NCBI GenBank assembly: GCA_026545765.1
Contig: CM048844.1
Location: 53,788,932 to 53,852,931 of the forward strand
Length of the DNA stretch: 64,000 bases
Reading direction: 5' to 3'
Source: Plantago major
Lineage: Eukaryota > Streptophyta > Magnoliopsida > Lamiales > Plantaginaceae
Below, in pieces: positions 1-11,319 of this stretch (positions within the stretch are counted from its first letter, which is position 1; each line of letters starts with the position of its first letter). Below the pieces are notes generated by a model. It was not told the DNA's origin, made no database searches, and worked only from the letters and a program-made list of their open reading frames with translations. A program made the position numbers and the translations under genes.

Positions 1-753
1 TTGAATCTTCTTCACACACTTCATGAAGGCGTACTTTCCCCAGTTAAAAGGGTTTTCCAGCCGTTTTTCTGGTTGATTCAACAAGAACATCATGATCCAT
101 CGTTCTTGGCTTATCTGGTCAGCAACTCCTTGTAGACCATCACAGCATCTGTGAAGAATGCAAGCCAATACATCCCAGTGAACCATCAGATGTCTGGTTC
201 GGATGTCAGCATGTTTGAATTCAGCGGTTGTATCTGATTTTTCAAGATCACACACGTCACTGTACAGTTCTTTAACACCTTCAAGGAGATCATCGTCCTT
301 GGTGTTTATTTCAAAATCCTTTCCAAGATTTTGAAATTCAAACAACTTACAGAAAGTTGTTAAGTCCAGAAGGATTTCCTTTCCTTGGACTGAGGTTTTG
401 ACAGACACTATTGCAGTGCCTTCAGAAACACAGGAAATTATCCTGGAGTTGTTGTAGAATTCCAACACATCGAGTGATGAAATTCCACTTGGGAGAGCAG
501 ATAGAAATCCCTTGATTTGTGCCTTTTCAAGCATGTCAAGAATCAGCTTTCTGTCAGTTTGGTTTTCAATTGCAGCCGTGAGGTATTCCTCAACCATGGT
601 ACCACCCCAAATCATTCTGTGATTTGAAGTCCAATGGTCAAGATTAAAATCTCCTACCAGTCGATTGTTCACAATAACCAACTCTGGTGCTTGCTTTTCA
701 GCAGTACCAGTGGAGGATTGAGATTTCAGTGTGGAAGAATTCTTCGGGGCCAT
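1..753 (-). CDS. ORF3 exon 1 of copy A, N-terminal 251 codons (cut by window edge)
   Basis: An open frame starts at ATG 753 (MAPKNSSTL...) and stays open for 251 codons to base 1. It matches the first 251 residues of ORF3 in copy H (61374 onward) almost residue for residue, including the EFYNNSRIISC segment and the NPFNWGKYAFMKF segment. The N-terminal domain resembles the accessory 'putative plant transposon protein' domain found in other plant retroelements (EFY followed by a V.GK.I stretch), but this is recalled similarity, not a search result. No signal peptide or membrane segment is visible, so an envelope role is not supported. It has the fewest breaks of the ORF3 copies here. A conserved TATA box lies 185 bases upstream. 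Confidence 0.8.
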   Translation of the reverse strand, partial: MAPKNSSTLKSQSSTGTAEKQAPELVIVNNRLVGDFNLDHWTSNHRMIWGGTMVEEYLTAAIENQTDRKLILDMLEKAQIKGFLSALPSGISSLDVLEFYNNSRIISCVSEGTAIVSVKTSVQGKEILLDLTTFCKLFEFQNLGKDFEINTKDDDLLEGVKELYSDVCDLEKSDTTAEFKHADIRTRHLMVHWDVLACILHRCCDGLQGVADQISQERWIMMFLLNQPEKRLENPFNWGKYAFMKCVKKIQ

Positions 754-937
754 CTCTTTATATAGTGTAGGAATTTGGTGTTTGAAAGAGATTTTATTCA
801 GTAATTCTTTGCAGAAAAACTTAATCTTGATTTGCAGAGATTGTAGAAGGTTTGCAGAGAATCAAGAGAAGGTTTTGCTATTTTTGTGCAAGTCGGAATT
901 TTGGATTAGGCGAAAGTGATTTCTTTTGCCAAAATCC

Positions 938-947
938 TATATATATA
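938..947 (-). promoter_or_regulatory. TATA box upstream of ORF3, copy A
   Basis: A TATATATATA run lies about 185 bases before the ORF3 ATG and is flanked by sequence shared with copies F (28356-28365) and H (61215-61224), including GGATTAGGCGAAAGTG on the far side. The position suits a promoter for ORF3 separate from the LTR promoter. Function is inferred. Confidence 0.5.
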
Positions 948-1390
948 GCAATAGAATCTCAACAGACAAATACATACAAATTGATTTTTTTATGCGTGTA
1001 CGTGATTTGCAAGCGTGATGAGCAAAAGCTAGTTCGACATTAAATGCGAAGTGGGCTTTGTCAGAATTTTTACAGCCCACTATTTATTGTGAATTAATTT
1101 CCACCGTATAGATCAATCGCTTAATTTCATCAAGGGTCACCATTGCTTCTTCAGCAATGATCACAATCAACAAGTGTAATTGTGCCCATTTAATGAATTT
1201 TGGCTAATAGCTATCTGAATCACGTTTTTGTATGACCAAGAACACTGTTTGCATCTGAATCTGTCTTATACTTAGGATTTTTCCAAGTTTTTCATCAAGA
1301 TAGAAATAATGCGAATTTCAAGAGAGTAGTTGACTGCAGATAGTTGTACTATTCTCTTTTGTGTTCACCGTTTATAGAGTGATTCAGATA

Positions 1391-1495
1391 TCTGAGTTCC
1401 CGTCTCAGAGATCTTAAGCTGTCTTTTTGCTCTTTAGCCTTTTTAACTTCTGGATACCCGTTCCAGATACCTCTTCTCTGGATGCCCGTTCCAGA
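1391..1495 (-). repeat. Three short hairpin repeats after pol, copy A
   Basis: Three 19-base units lie at 1391-1409, 1449-1467 and 1477-1495. Read on the minus strand two are TCTGGA-ACGGGNA-TCCAGA and one is TCTGAG-ACGGGAA-CTCAGA. Each can fold into a 6-bp stem with a 7-base ACGGG-type loop. The stem differs between units but pairing is kept. Confidence 0.7.
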
Positions 1496-1523
1496 TACAT
1501 GAACTTTTTTTTTTTTTTTTTTT

Positions 1524-4500
1524 TTAGTTCATTGGTAGTTCCATTAGTCCAAGACTATGTCTTAAGGCTAAGAATCTACTTTCTTGTAGTGGCTTAGTGA
1601 AGATATCTGCAAGTTGGTCTTCAGTGCCAATCTTGAGTATCTCTATATTGCCTTTTTCAACATGGTCTCTGATGAAGTGATGTCTAACATCAATATGCTT
1701 TGTTCTGGCATGAAATTTAGGATTCTGTGTAATTGCAATAGCACTTGTGTTGTCACAGAAAATGGGAGTTTTATTTTCATCGAGTCCATAGTCTTTAAGT
1801 TGTTGTTGTATCCACAGAATTTGTGTTGCACAACAACCAGCAGCAATATATTCAGCCTCTGTAGTAGAAGTTGCAATTGATTTTTGCTTCTTGCTAAACC
1901 ACGAGATAAGTCTAGTACCCGGCCGACAAGTTCTGAGGTGCTTTTCCTATCAGCGATGATCCAAAGATAATCAGCGTCTGAGTACCCAGCTAAACTGAAT
2001 CCGCTTTCTTTAGGATACCACAATCCTACATCTACTGTACCTTTTACATACCTTAATATTTTCATACCAATGTTGTAGTGTGTTTGCATCGGATTTGTTC
2101 GAAATCTAGCACACACTCCAATGGCGTATTGAATATCAGGTCTACTTGCAGTGAGGTAAAGTAGTGAACCTATCAATTTCCTATACTTATGTTCTTCAAC
2201 ACTCTTGTCTGATTCAGTATAGGTCATTTTGGTTCCAATGCTCATAGGTATCTTAGCATTCTTTTCAGAAGGCTTAAGATTGAATTTTGTGAGCATATCT
2301 TTTGCATACTTTGTTTGACTAATGAATATTCCATCATTGAGTTGCTTGACTTGCAATCCAAGAAAATAATTCATTTCTCCCATCATGCTCATCTCAAACT
2401 TGCTTTTCATGAGATTTGCAAAGTCATTACAAAGTTGCTTGTCCTTAGATCCAAATATGATGTCATCAACATATACTTGAACTAAGAGTAGTTTCCCATC
2501 ATGGTTTAAGGTAAATAAAGTTTTATCAACTTCACCTTTCTTGAAACCACTTTCCAGAAGGTATTTGGCCAAAGTATCATACCATGCTCTTGGAGCCTAT
2601 TTCAGTCCATACAGAGCTTTCTGTAGTTTATAGACCATTCTACTTTTTCAAGAATGCATAAACTTCAAAGCCCGGTGGTTGCTCAACATAAACTTCTTCT
2701 GCAAGTTCACCGTTCAAGAATGCACTTTTGACATCCATCTGATAAACTTTAAAATCTTTATGAGCTGCAAAGGCTAGAAAGAGTCTTATTGCATCAATCG
2801 GCAATGGTGCATATGACTCATCAAAATCTAAGCCTTGATGCAGGTAAATCCCTTGGCAACCAATCTTGCTTTGTTTCTGGTTATTACACCAGATTCATTC
2901 ATTTTGTTTCTGAAAACCCATTTAGTTCCAATCACAGATATTCCTTCCATGAATGGAACTAATTTCCAGACTTTGTTTCTCTCAAATTGATCCAGCTCTT
3001 CTTGCATTGCAGATATCCAGTCTTGGTCTCCTAATGCTTCTTCTATATTTTTGGGTTCAATATTTGAGATGAAACATCTAAAGAGAGAATTAGCATTTTC
3101 AGCTATTGCTCTCCTAGTCCTAACACCTTGATTAATTGGTCCAATCACATCTTTTGCAGGATGATCCTTGATCCATCTCATCATAGGTTTAGTGCTAGTA
3201 GGATCAATATCCAAATGATTTGAATGAGAATTACTGGGATTTTGATTTGATACTTTTCAAGATCTAAGACATTTTGCTCCTCGGAAGGAAATTAATGTCG
3301 ACACTTGTTCAACGTTTGAGCTATCTCAAACATGTCTTTCGGAGAGATTGTTTCGAGATAGCTTCATGATGAACATCTTCAGTTTCCATTTCTGGAAGTT
3401 TCATAGGAAATTCTTCATCATGTTTGTGAGTCATCTTGTTGTTACTAGGCACTTCATGCTTTTCTACGTCAGAGTCATCCTCACTTTCCATAATGATGTT
3501 TCTCCTTTCTGAGGATTCTTCTTCAGGATCCCTTAACATTAGTTCTTTGAACCTTTCTGAGAGTTCATCATTGGGAGGTGTTTTCTTGCTTCCTTCATAG
3601 AATACAACATGAACTGATTCTTCAATTTTCTTTGTTCTTTTGTTGTAAATTCTGTAGGCTTTGCTATTGGAATAGCCAAGAAATACACTTTCATCTGCCT
3701 TTGGTTTAAATGTTCTCAGATAATCTTTTCCATTGTTTAGAACAAAACATCTACAACCAAATACTCTCAGATGTTTGATATTAGGTGGTCTACCAACCAA
3801 GATTTCATAAGGGGTCTTGTCATGGTGTTTGTTTATCAAACATCATTACGAGTGTAGCAGGCTGTGTTTACAGCTTCAACCCAATAAATTTCACTTATTT
3901 CAGTGTCAGCTAGCATCGTCCTTGCAGCTTCTTTAAGGGTTCTGTTTTTCCTTTCTGCAATACCATTTTGTTGAGGTGTTCTTACAGAGGAAAGTTGGTG
4001 TTTTATACCTTTGCAGGTACAAAACTCCTTTATGTACTGGTTGACAAACTCAGTACCATGGTCTGTTCTGATTGCAGATACCTTGTCATTTTTCATGACT
4101 TCAAGCTTTTTCAGCAAGTTTGGTATCTCCACCACAGCGTCAGTTGTGTTTCGGAAAAAGACAACCCAAGTGAATCTTGAGAAGTCATCTACAACAACCA
4201 GACCATACTTCTTTCCTGCATAACTAGTTATAGATGATTCAAAAAGATCCATATGTAGTAGTTGCAGTGGTCTAACACTAGAGTGTCTAGTTTTGGACTT
4301 GAAAGAGATTTTGGATTGTTTCCCCATCTGACATGCAGAACAGATATCATCCTTTCTGAAAGACGTTTTGGGAAGGCCAACCACTAACTCTTTCTTGGCA
4401 AGTTTGTTCAGAGTTTTGAAGTTCAAGTGACTCATTCTTTTGTGCCATAACCAGTGCTCTTCCGTGTGACTAGATTGACTCACCATGAGACATTCTTCAG

Positions 4501-4870
4501 TTGTGGCAGATGCCCAATCGGCAACATAAAGACTGCCTTTCCGCCGAGCAACCAAGACTGTCTGCTTTGACTCATTGTCAATTAGTTTGCAGTATTTTGC
4601 TTTGAATTTTAAAGTAAAAACTTTGTCTGCAAACTGGCTCATGCTAAATAGATTGTATTTCAAATCCTTAACATGTAATACGTCAGTGATTGTTAATGTT
4701 CCCAATTTGACGTTGCCAAATCCCATAGAGGGATTTAATTCTCCTCCAGCAAATCTGATATATGGTCCTGTGTTGCAAGCTTTGTAATCGACCAGATTTG
4801 CTTTGTCTCCTGTCATGTGCTTTCCGCATCCACTATCAAACAACCATTGTGCTTTAGTCCAGGAAGCATT
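1524..4870 (-). pseudogene. pol: pol of copy A: PR-INT-RT-RNase H, broken
   Basis: Polyprotein of a Ty1/copia element. The protease motif DSGC is near 4840, followed by the GAG-pre-integrase HxxxH/CxxC region (about 4440-4330), and the integrase core with D, D and E in the contexts HMDLFES, RTDHGTEF and QNGIAERKNR. RT follows, with YVDDIIFGS near 2470, then copia RNase H down to the stop TAA at 1524-1526. Breaks are seen near 3838 (integrase frame change), 3215-3320, 2580-2830 and 1910-1960, so no functional protein is made. The frame before 4870 follows a CAG that in other copies resembles a splice acceptor. Copy H is the closest relative in the window. Confidence 0.9.
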
Positions 4871-4894
4871 CTGCTCATAACAGGGAACAGGAGA

Positions 4895-7246
4895 TTAGGT
4901 TCTCATTTTACAGTTGGAACCATCATGACTAAACAATCTTCCAGTAGGAATCCATTTTTGAAAGAATTTCCTTGGAACATTCTTTTGTCTGATAGGAACA
5001 TAAGGAGTAATTCTGATTGAATGATTATCATTATTAAGAATTATTTTCTTCCTTGGTGTGTTCCTAGGTGCTCCATTTGGTGCTTTCAGATACCTGTCAG
5101 GTTTCTGAGTTTGCTTTTCAGCAAACTTAGCTTTCCTTGCCAGATTTCTTCTAGCCCTGGCATTCAGATTTTCAGTGGCTTGATTCAACTTCCACTTCTG
5201 ATAATTGCTTTGAGCAATTCTAGCCTTTATCCATCGTTGTTGCTCTTGTTTGTATTCATGAGCAAGTTGTTTCCCGATGCCTTTGTAGCCAATACCGTTT
5301 CGAGCACTTGAAGCTATCTGAGAACTTTTCTCAGCAGCTTTGCTAGTCTCTGGTTGATCCAATTTCTTTCCAGAAAAAGTGACATGAGAGAAATTGCCAG
5401 CTCCTGCAATTCTACCCTTTTGAGTGACATAGCACTGTGGGTGTTTACACTTTTCAGTGTTGTGTTTCTTTTCAGAGACGTGCCCATCAGTTTTATTTTT
5501 GACTTGTTTTTCCCACAAAGGTTTAGTCGCAACTGCTTTTCCTTTGTCAACAATCTTCGTCTTCTGACCGATACTATAGATTGCATGGGAACCATCTTGC
5601 TGAGTGCTTACAAATGTTCTTCTTTCCTCACTCTTATTCAGAGTGATAGAACACTCTGTCTGTGTATTCAGCGCAAGTCCTTTCTTTTCTGAAGGATCTC
5701 TTAAGTAAGATTGTACTTCAGTAAGAGTGTCACTAGCTTTGGCATCCTTTTTCTCAGATATCTTAACTAATTGAGAATTTTCCTTTGCAAGAGAATTCTT
5801 TTCTTCTTCAAGATTTTCGGCTCTAGCTCGGATCATTAGAAATTCTCTTTCATAGATGTCAAGATCATTCCTGAGATTTTCTAGATCTTTTATTTCTTCT
5901 TCATCACTTTCATAAGTATAACAAGAAGTATGTGTTACCTCATCAGCCATAAGACAGATTTCTATGTTAGAGATGTCTGGACCATCAATCTCTCAAAGAA
6001 CTCCACATTTCATTCTTCTCGAGGCCGAAGTCGATTATATCATGAGTAACTCCACATAATTCTGGTGATGGTAAGATTGAGTCATCTGAATTGTCATCTT
6101 CAGAATCTGTCTCATAGTCTAGAGCATCCAGTTGAGTTTGGATTTTCTTTCTTTCTTCAGTTAATAAAGCTTTCTGGCTTCTTCTGAAGATTCTTCTATC
6201 TTTCTTGTCACCTGTCCTTAGTTTGTTGAAGGAAGGAACAATCCTTCTTGAAGTGACCAGGTTTCTGACAATAGAAGCAGATATCGTTTTCAATTTCTAC
6301 TTCCTCAGTACATGATGCTTTCTGAGCTGGCTTGTTCAGCGAGCTTTGCATATTTTTGTACTGGTGATAGTTTGAGCCTAGATGCTTTTTCAGCTTCTCT
6401 TTGGCTTTTCTTCTCTCAATTTCTCGACTGACATATTTGCTCATTTGCTTTGCAGCAAGAGCATCCTCAGTCTCTTCCTTGCTTTTCTTCTTTTCATAAG
6501 TTCCTTGAGCAACTAGAGCAATATTCTGCAACTTTTCAGTTGTTTGTTCTCTTTGTGTTGTCTCATAATCAACCGTAGCAAGATGTGAGAAGAGTTCCAC
6601 TGGAGTGATATTTGGCATACCTTGATTAAAATAAAAGAATTTAGTATGCTCCCAGTTGTGGTTAAGACTTCTGACAATAGTCTTAATCTTTTCGGACAAG
6701 ATGTCATTGCTTTCCCAAGTGTCGCCATATCACTCATGAGAGTGGTAAATCAAATCAAGTTCTTCGAGTTTCATGGGTCCTTGTTTGAAATTTTGAAATT
6801 TCAACTTGAGAACTTCGAACTTGTTTTCTTTGGTTTTCTCGATTAAACGCATTTCTTCAATCGGTTGTCGTAATTTTCGCGTTTAGCACCCCAGTTTACC
6901 TTTGTATGTGCTCAGGTGTAGATCTGATGATGATATTACGAGCTTGACCATCCAGACGATTTCTCTTGGCATCTTCCGATGTCCAGAGTTCTCTGGGCTT
7001 TAGTTCGTAAATAACTTGACTAGTAGATCTCCCACTTGTTGACGCATCAGTTTGTGAAGATCCTTCGCTTTGATCTCTGTCTCTACCATTAGAAACCTCC
7101 ATGACTTGTTTAAGTTGTTGAATGACTATTGGGCCATTTTTTATTACTTCGATCATTTCGTCACTTATGGCTTCAAGGTGGAGCCTCATGTTATTTTTCC
7201 ATTTCGTAGTTCTACGGTTTGAGAATGGGTGCATCACTCGAGACAT
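4895..7246 (-). pseudogene. gag: gag of copy A, broken
   Basis: Gag starts at ATG 7246 just after the leader. The N-terminal capsid-like region contains the W-K-N-N-M-R-L-H-L-E segment. A frameshift at about 6900 ends the first frame at 6896. The capsid region resumes at 6699 and reaches a zinc knuckle CFYCQKPGHFKKDC (CX2CX4HX4C) near 6240, where an extra base breaks the frame again. A long Glu/Lys-rich coiled coil (5950 to about 5650) and a basic C-terminal part rich in Arg/Asn follow, ending at TAA 4895-4897. A coiled coil in the Gag C-terminus is typical of Sirevirus Gag. Structural protein, inactive in this copy. Confidence 0.88.
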
Positions 7247-7346
7247 TCCTGCACATAACACACAAATTAAATAGTCCTTGTAAATGGACAAAGTTCCTTC
7301 ACCTATCTGGGATCTAGGTTCGATCTTGAAGGCTTGTGAACCTCCT

Positions 7347-7358
7347 GCTCTGATACCA
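7347..7358 (-). other. Primer-binding site, copy A
   Basis: On the minus strand this reads TGGTATCAGAGC, the complement of the 3' end of initiator methionine tRNA used by most plant Ty1/copia elements, and it sits two bases inside the LTR end. Confidence 0.92.
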
Positions 7359-7360
7359 CT

Positions 7361-8992
7361 TGTTGGTCCAGATAACGGCAAAGTAAAAGACTAGGGGGGG
7401 GGGGGTTGAATAGTCTTTTGAAACTTTTGTCGATAAAAACTATTTCTCAGATATCTGTGTAGATATCTGATATTTAGATTCAGAGCGCGGAAGACTTAAG
7501 ATAGATAAGTGCAGAAACAGTTAAAGTGTGTGTGTGTTTTGGTGAAAAGTAAGTACAGAGAAGTAAATAACACAGCAAGTATAGTGGTATCTGGAGGTGG
7601 CGTAATCCTCCAACTAATCCACTTTGGTCTTCCAAAGACCTAGAATTCACTAGAATAGATAATTGAGGTCACCTTACAAAAATCCTATTCTAAGATTCCT
7701 TAAACAAATGGTTCCCAACCAAATGTTCCCCCTGAGTTGTTCCCCGGCTTTCACAGCCAAGTACTTCATGTACTCAGAAACCTTTTTGAGCTATTCCCTA
7801 GCTTCCCAAGCTAAGTACTTCCTGTGCTCAATAACATTGGAGTTATTCCTTAGTTTCTCAAACTAAGTACTTCCTGTACTCCACACCAGTGATGGTGTTG
7901 GTTTTGGTTTGAGTTGTCAGATGAGCTTCTTTAATAACTTTTCAGTTAATCAGATAGCTCTGTGAATCAAGTATACTTAATACACTTTTCAATGTATGGT
8001 ATCTTGTTCTTTTTACTGACCCAAGTCTTAGATAAATGATCAAGGGAATGAATCTCAAATACTTGATCTTTCAATTCAACTCTTTCACAGATAGTAGTGC
8101 TTGTTTAGGATCAGGACACTTAGAACTTTAGTGCTACTTAAGATCAGGAGCTTTGGTCGCAACAGAAAGCTTTGAGGATAAGTAGTTTGCTTGAGAGAAT
8201 ATGTTGTTCAGCGTGTTTATGGAGTTCAAGGTGTCTTCTCAAGTAGTCTAAGTATTGATATTTATAGATGAATCTGAATGCCGTTGAATAGTATCCGTTA
8301 GGCTCAAATTCAAACTATTGATATCTCGTATAAATCGCAGATGGGTTTGTCTTCTTCTTGAAGGTACCGTTGCTTTTATTCGGACATCTCTCCGTGCATT
8401 AAATGCATTGTCTTGTACTTTTTGTCCTCAGAGTGCCAATTAACTATGCTCGATGTCGAGACTAGTATTATCTGATTCTTTGCACGTCCTTATCTTTAAT
8501 CTTCAGATACCACTTTATTGAAACAACTTTGTTGCAATATATTTCTTTTTCAGAAATGTGGTTAAGGCTCAAGGTATCAGAGAGTAGATATCTGTGGGCA
8601 CTTTCCTGGTTTTCAGAAAACCTTCTAGTTCTCAGATATCTCTTGTGACACAGCTTGTTTAAAACTATTCGTGTCTTCAAGATATCTGACCAAGGTATCT
8701 GCAAAACTATTTCAGTAATCTTGTGCAGTTTCTTCAAATCTTCAATGTCGTTGAAATTGTTCTGCTTGGATGTCTCTTCTTGGTCTTCTCTTCATAAAAT
8801 GAAAATTACATTTTGAAACCTAACATCCTAACAAGATTAGCTAGACTATCATACTTAGTGGGTTTCCTCTTTTACAATGTTCAAGTGAACCAAGAGTACT
8901 AATCACCTTTCTGAGACTAAGATAAGTCATCATGTTGCTGATCAAAATCTAAATCGATATTTCTAACAAAATATCTAACAAATTTCCTAACA
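7361..8992 (-). repeat. 5' LTR of copy A
   Basis: The LTR is 1632 bp, bounded by TGTTGG at 7361 and CCTAACA at 8992 on the plus strand (TG...CA on the minus strand). A TATA box reads TATAAATA on the minus strand at 8259-8266. A run of G lies at about 7394-7407 near the 3' end of the LTR. TATCTGA-type words and the palindrome AGATATCT recur through it. The 3' LTR lies outside the window. Confidence 0.92.
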
Positions 8993-10343
8993 CTAGGTCT
9001 TTTTGAGCAATGACCAGTCTGGTTGTTCTCTGAGTGATGAGCTCAATGAATTTCTTCATCTCTGCAGGGACTGATGCAATGGCGGCTTCATTCTGAGAAG
9101 ACAACTCCTTGTTCAATTTAGCCAGTACTTGGTATCTGTTCAAGTATTCATTGGGGTTGACAGTTGGCAGCTTGTTAAAAATTTCAGAACAATAAGCTTC
9201 CTTTTCAAATGAGACACCACCAAGTGCTCATTTCGGTGTTTTGCCAATTTCTTCTCTTCTTCATCATCTGAGTCATCAGCCCAGTGATCTTCATCCTCTT
9301 GGAAATTTTCATCAATATTTTCTAGTCCAGCAACCATCTTAGAGATGGGCTTCTTTCCTTTTAGTGAGGAGGATGGTACATCTTTTGGTGATGCAGCCTT
9401 AGCATCATGCTTGTCTTCATATACTTGCTCAGTATCTAATTCTTCAGCAATTGGCTGAACAGCAAGCTGGAATTCTTTCATTTCAGCATAAGCTTCCATT
9501 TTCTTGATGGTTTGATCTTCAATCTTTTGGAGCTTTGCTTTGGATTCATCAATCTTCTCCTCCAGTTGAAGATGTAGATGTTGTTCTTCCACCAACAACT
9601 GTTTGAGTTGAGCAACTCTGGCTTGTGCATCCAATATTTTCTGAGTGTTGTCCTCAGAGTGCTCAACTACTTGTTCAGTAGAATCTTTTTGTTGGGGAGA
9701 TGGATGGGTAGATCTCTGAGGAGATGGAGGAGGGGATTTCTGTGATGTCCTCTCAGTGAGCTTTTCAGCAGCTGAGGCACTAGTTCCTTGTGCAATCCCT
9801 CCTGTCCCTGGTGTAGGGGCATCATAATCATCCTTATTATCATCCTCATACTTGTGATGGTCAGAAGGAGGTTCTTCATAATCATTCTCATCAGTCTCCT
9901 TCTCTTCTTCATCTTCAGAGACCAGATTGATTACTTCTGGAATAGTGACCATTTGCCCATTAACTTCCTCTTGCTCACGGGGTATTAACTGTAGGGTTTG
10001 GGGCAAAATAGGATTGAAGGCCATCTGCATTCTGGTTTGACCATCTGCTTGGTTAAAAGCTTGAATAAGCTTTTTGGCCACTTCCTTGACAAAGTCCTTA
10101 TGCATCAATGTTCCAAAGGAGTATTGTTCAGTGGGGAACATGGCATGGACATAGTTTTCCAAGTCAAGGGCTCGTGCTCTCCTTTTTTGTGATCAATTAC
10201 CTTTATGATCTCAGATAGATCGGAGCATCGAAGCTTTTGCCATTTCTTGAAGCATTTTAGGTGCTTTGGCAAAGTGTGTTCCCTGAAGATGGAAAGAAGG
10301 TCCTTTTTCTCATCAACAGGGACCTTAGTGGCACTTGTTTGAG

Positions 10344-10345
10344 CC
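10344..10345 (-). other. Exon 5/exon 6 junction without intron, copy B
   Basis: The coding strand reads ...ATCACACAG joined directly to GCTCAAACAAGT. In copy F the matching halves ...GTTGCACAG and GCTCATGCTAGT are separated by a GT...AG intron (24025-24103). Confidence 0.8.
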
Positions 10346-10458
10346 TGTGTGATAGGCTCAGATGACTTCACTACTAAGGTTCCAGGTGCCTCAGATATCT
10401 GGATATGAGGAGGTGACTGGAAAGTCTGATCCTCAGTGATCTTTCTTTCTGCTTGAAC

Positions 10459-10540
10459 CTGAGATTAGAAACATAACACTTAGGAAATTTTATCAAGAAA
10501 AATACTATAGAAAAATTTAGATATCTGAGAGGTCAATTAC
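10459..10540 (-). other. ORF3 intron 4, copy B
   Basis: The 82-base segment starts GTAATTGACC after ...GTGGAG and ends TAATCTCAG before GTTCAAG. It is in phase 0. The same intron is at 24224-24297 in F and 63882-63964 in H. Confidence 0.7.
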
Positions 10541-10660
10541 CTCCACTATTGGAGGCTCAGATACTTGTCTCTCAGAGACTTGTGCAGTCTCTGGAAGTTT
10601 TTCTTGTGATGAAGGCTTCGATGCCTCATCAATTTCCATTGGTTGCGGGGATTGAGTGGG

Positions 10661-11319
10661 AAGCAAAGATGAAAGAATGCATGGTAGATCACGCAAGGCA
10701 TAAACATGGTGATAATCGCATGCAAGATCATACAATTCGATAAACAGAAGAAACCACGAATTGAAGATAAACAATAGAGAGTTATCAATAATTACCAAGA
10801 ATTCGATCCCGATGGTTATTACAAGAGGTAAACCAAGCTCCAAAGATCAATCAATCAATGTCAAAACCAAGTTCTAGGAGCTTTTTCTATGTAAAAATCG
10901 AGTAACATAAGTTACGGCAAAGGAAGACCTAATTCTAACCTAAAAAGGAGTTTTTCTGCCGAATCTGTGAAGTTATCGCAAATCTCGCCGCGGCGAGCTT
11001 AAAACCTCTGTAACCTTTGCTACAGACAGAATATGGCATGCTTCAGAAACGGAAGTTGTAGAACATTGAATTATATTTCCGTGGCCAACGAGCTCAGGTC
11101 AATCGGACATCATATGAGAGAGTTATTGCAAAAATGGCTAGACTGCTCTGTAAAACTTCACTTTTGCAAGCTTCGCTAAAACTGCTCTCAAATCTTCGTC
11201 CGAACTCCGAATCCACTACCGTTTTCGCGCAGTTACTCTACATTTAATGATCTAGAACCAATGTTTTCACTCCGATTTTCACCTTCGGAACACAAAAATC
11301 CTAGAAAACACAAATAAAG
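10661..11319 (-). repeat. Fragment of a Tat/Athila-like LTR
   Basis: This stretch is clearly similar to the internal part of the solo LTR at 26158-27575 (compare GATAATCGCATGCAAG and the TCTTCGTCCGAACTC segment in both). It lacks both LTR termini and has no target-site duplication. It begins inside ORF3 sequence and ends inside gag sequence of copy B, so its ends look like deletion breakpoints. It shows no coding capacity. Confidence 0.75.

Larger units (their letters stand above)
754..1523 (-). other. Spacer between pol and ORF3, copy A
   Basis: No credible ORF lies in this 770-base stretch. It holds the hairpin array (1391-1495), the TATA box (938-947) and the 5' leader of ORF3. A run of 21 T (A on the coding strand) at 1505-1525 overlaps the pol stop and stands where copy H has the first hairpin copy and only five A. 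Confidence 0.75.
1..8992 (-). mobile_element. Sirevirus-type Ty1/copia element, copy A (5' part)
   Basis: From right to left the element shows a 5' LTR (7361-8992), a primer-binding site, gag, pol, a spacer with hairpins and a TATA box, and the start of ORF3, which runs off the window. The gene order PR-INT-RT-RNH is that of Ty1/copia. The long Gag with coiled coil and the extra ORF after pol point to the Sirevirus group. The right end ...CCTAACA abuts CTAGG (8993-8997), the likely right half of a 5-bp target-site duplication; the left end is outside the window. The element interrupts ORF3 of copy B. Its LTR terminus carries the same extension as copy H, so A and H belong to one subfamily in opposite orientation. 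Confidence 0.93.
8993..10660 (-). pseudogene. ORF3 3' part of copy B, with one intron missing
   Basis: The coding strand runs from 10660 down. The exon 4 equivalent ends at 10541, intron 4 is 10459-10540, and exon 5 (10458-10345) runs straight into exon 6 (10344 down) in frame, where copy F has a 79-bp intron. Exon 6 encodes a conserved segment (CFKKWQKLRCSDLSEI), then a block around ENYVHAMFPTEQYS, an acidic stretch, a Ser/Pro-rich stretch, and a coiled coil rich in Gln/Leu/Glu (about 9640-9480). A frameshift lies near 10130-10160 and another near 9140. The frame is cut at 8993 by copy A. Function unknown; no catalytic motif seen. Confidence 0.75.

Noticed and set aside
7347-7358. tRNA gene
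   Set aside because: TGGTATCAGAGC is only the 12-base complement of the tRNA 3' end used as primer; no cloverleaf is present here or at the other LTRs.
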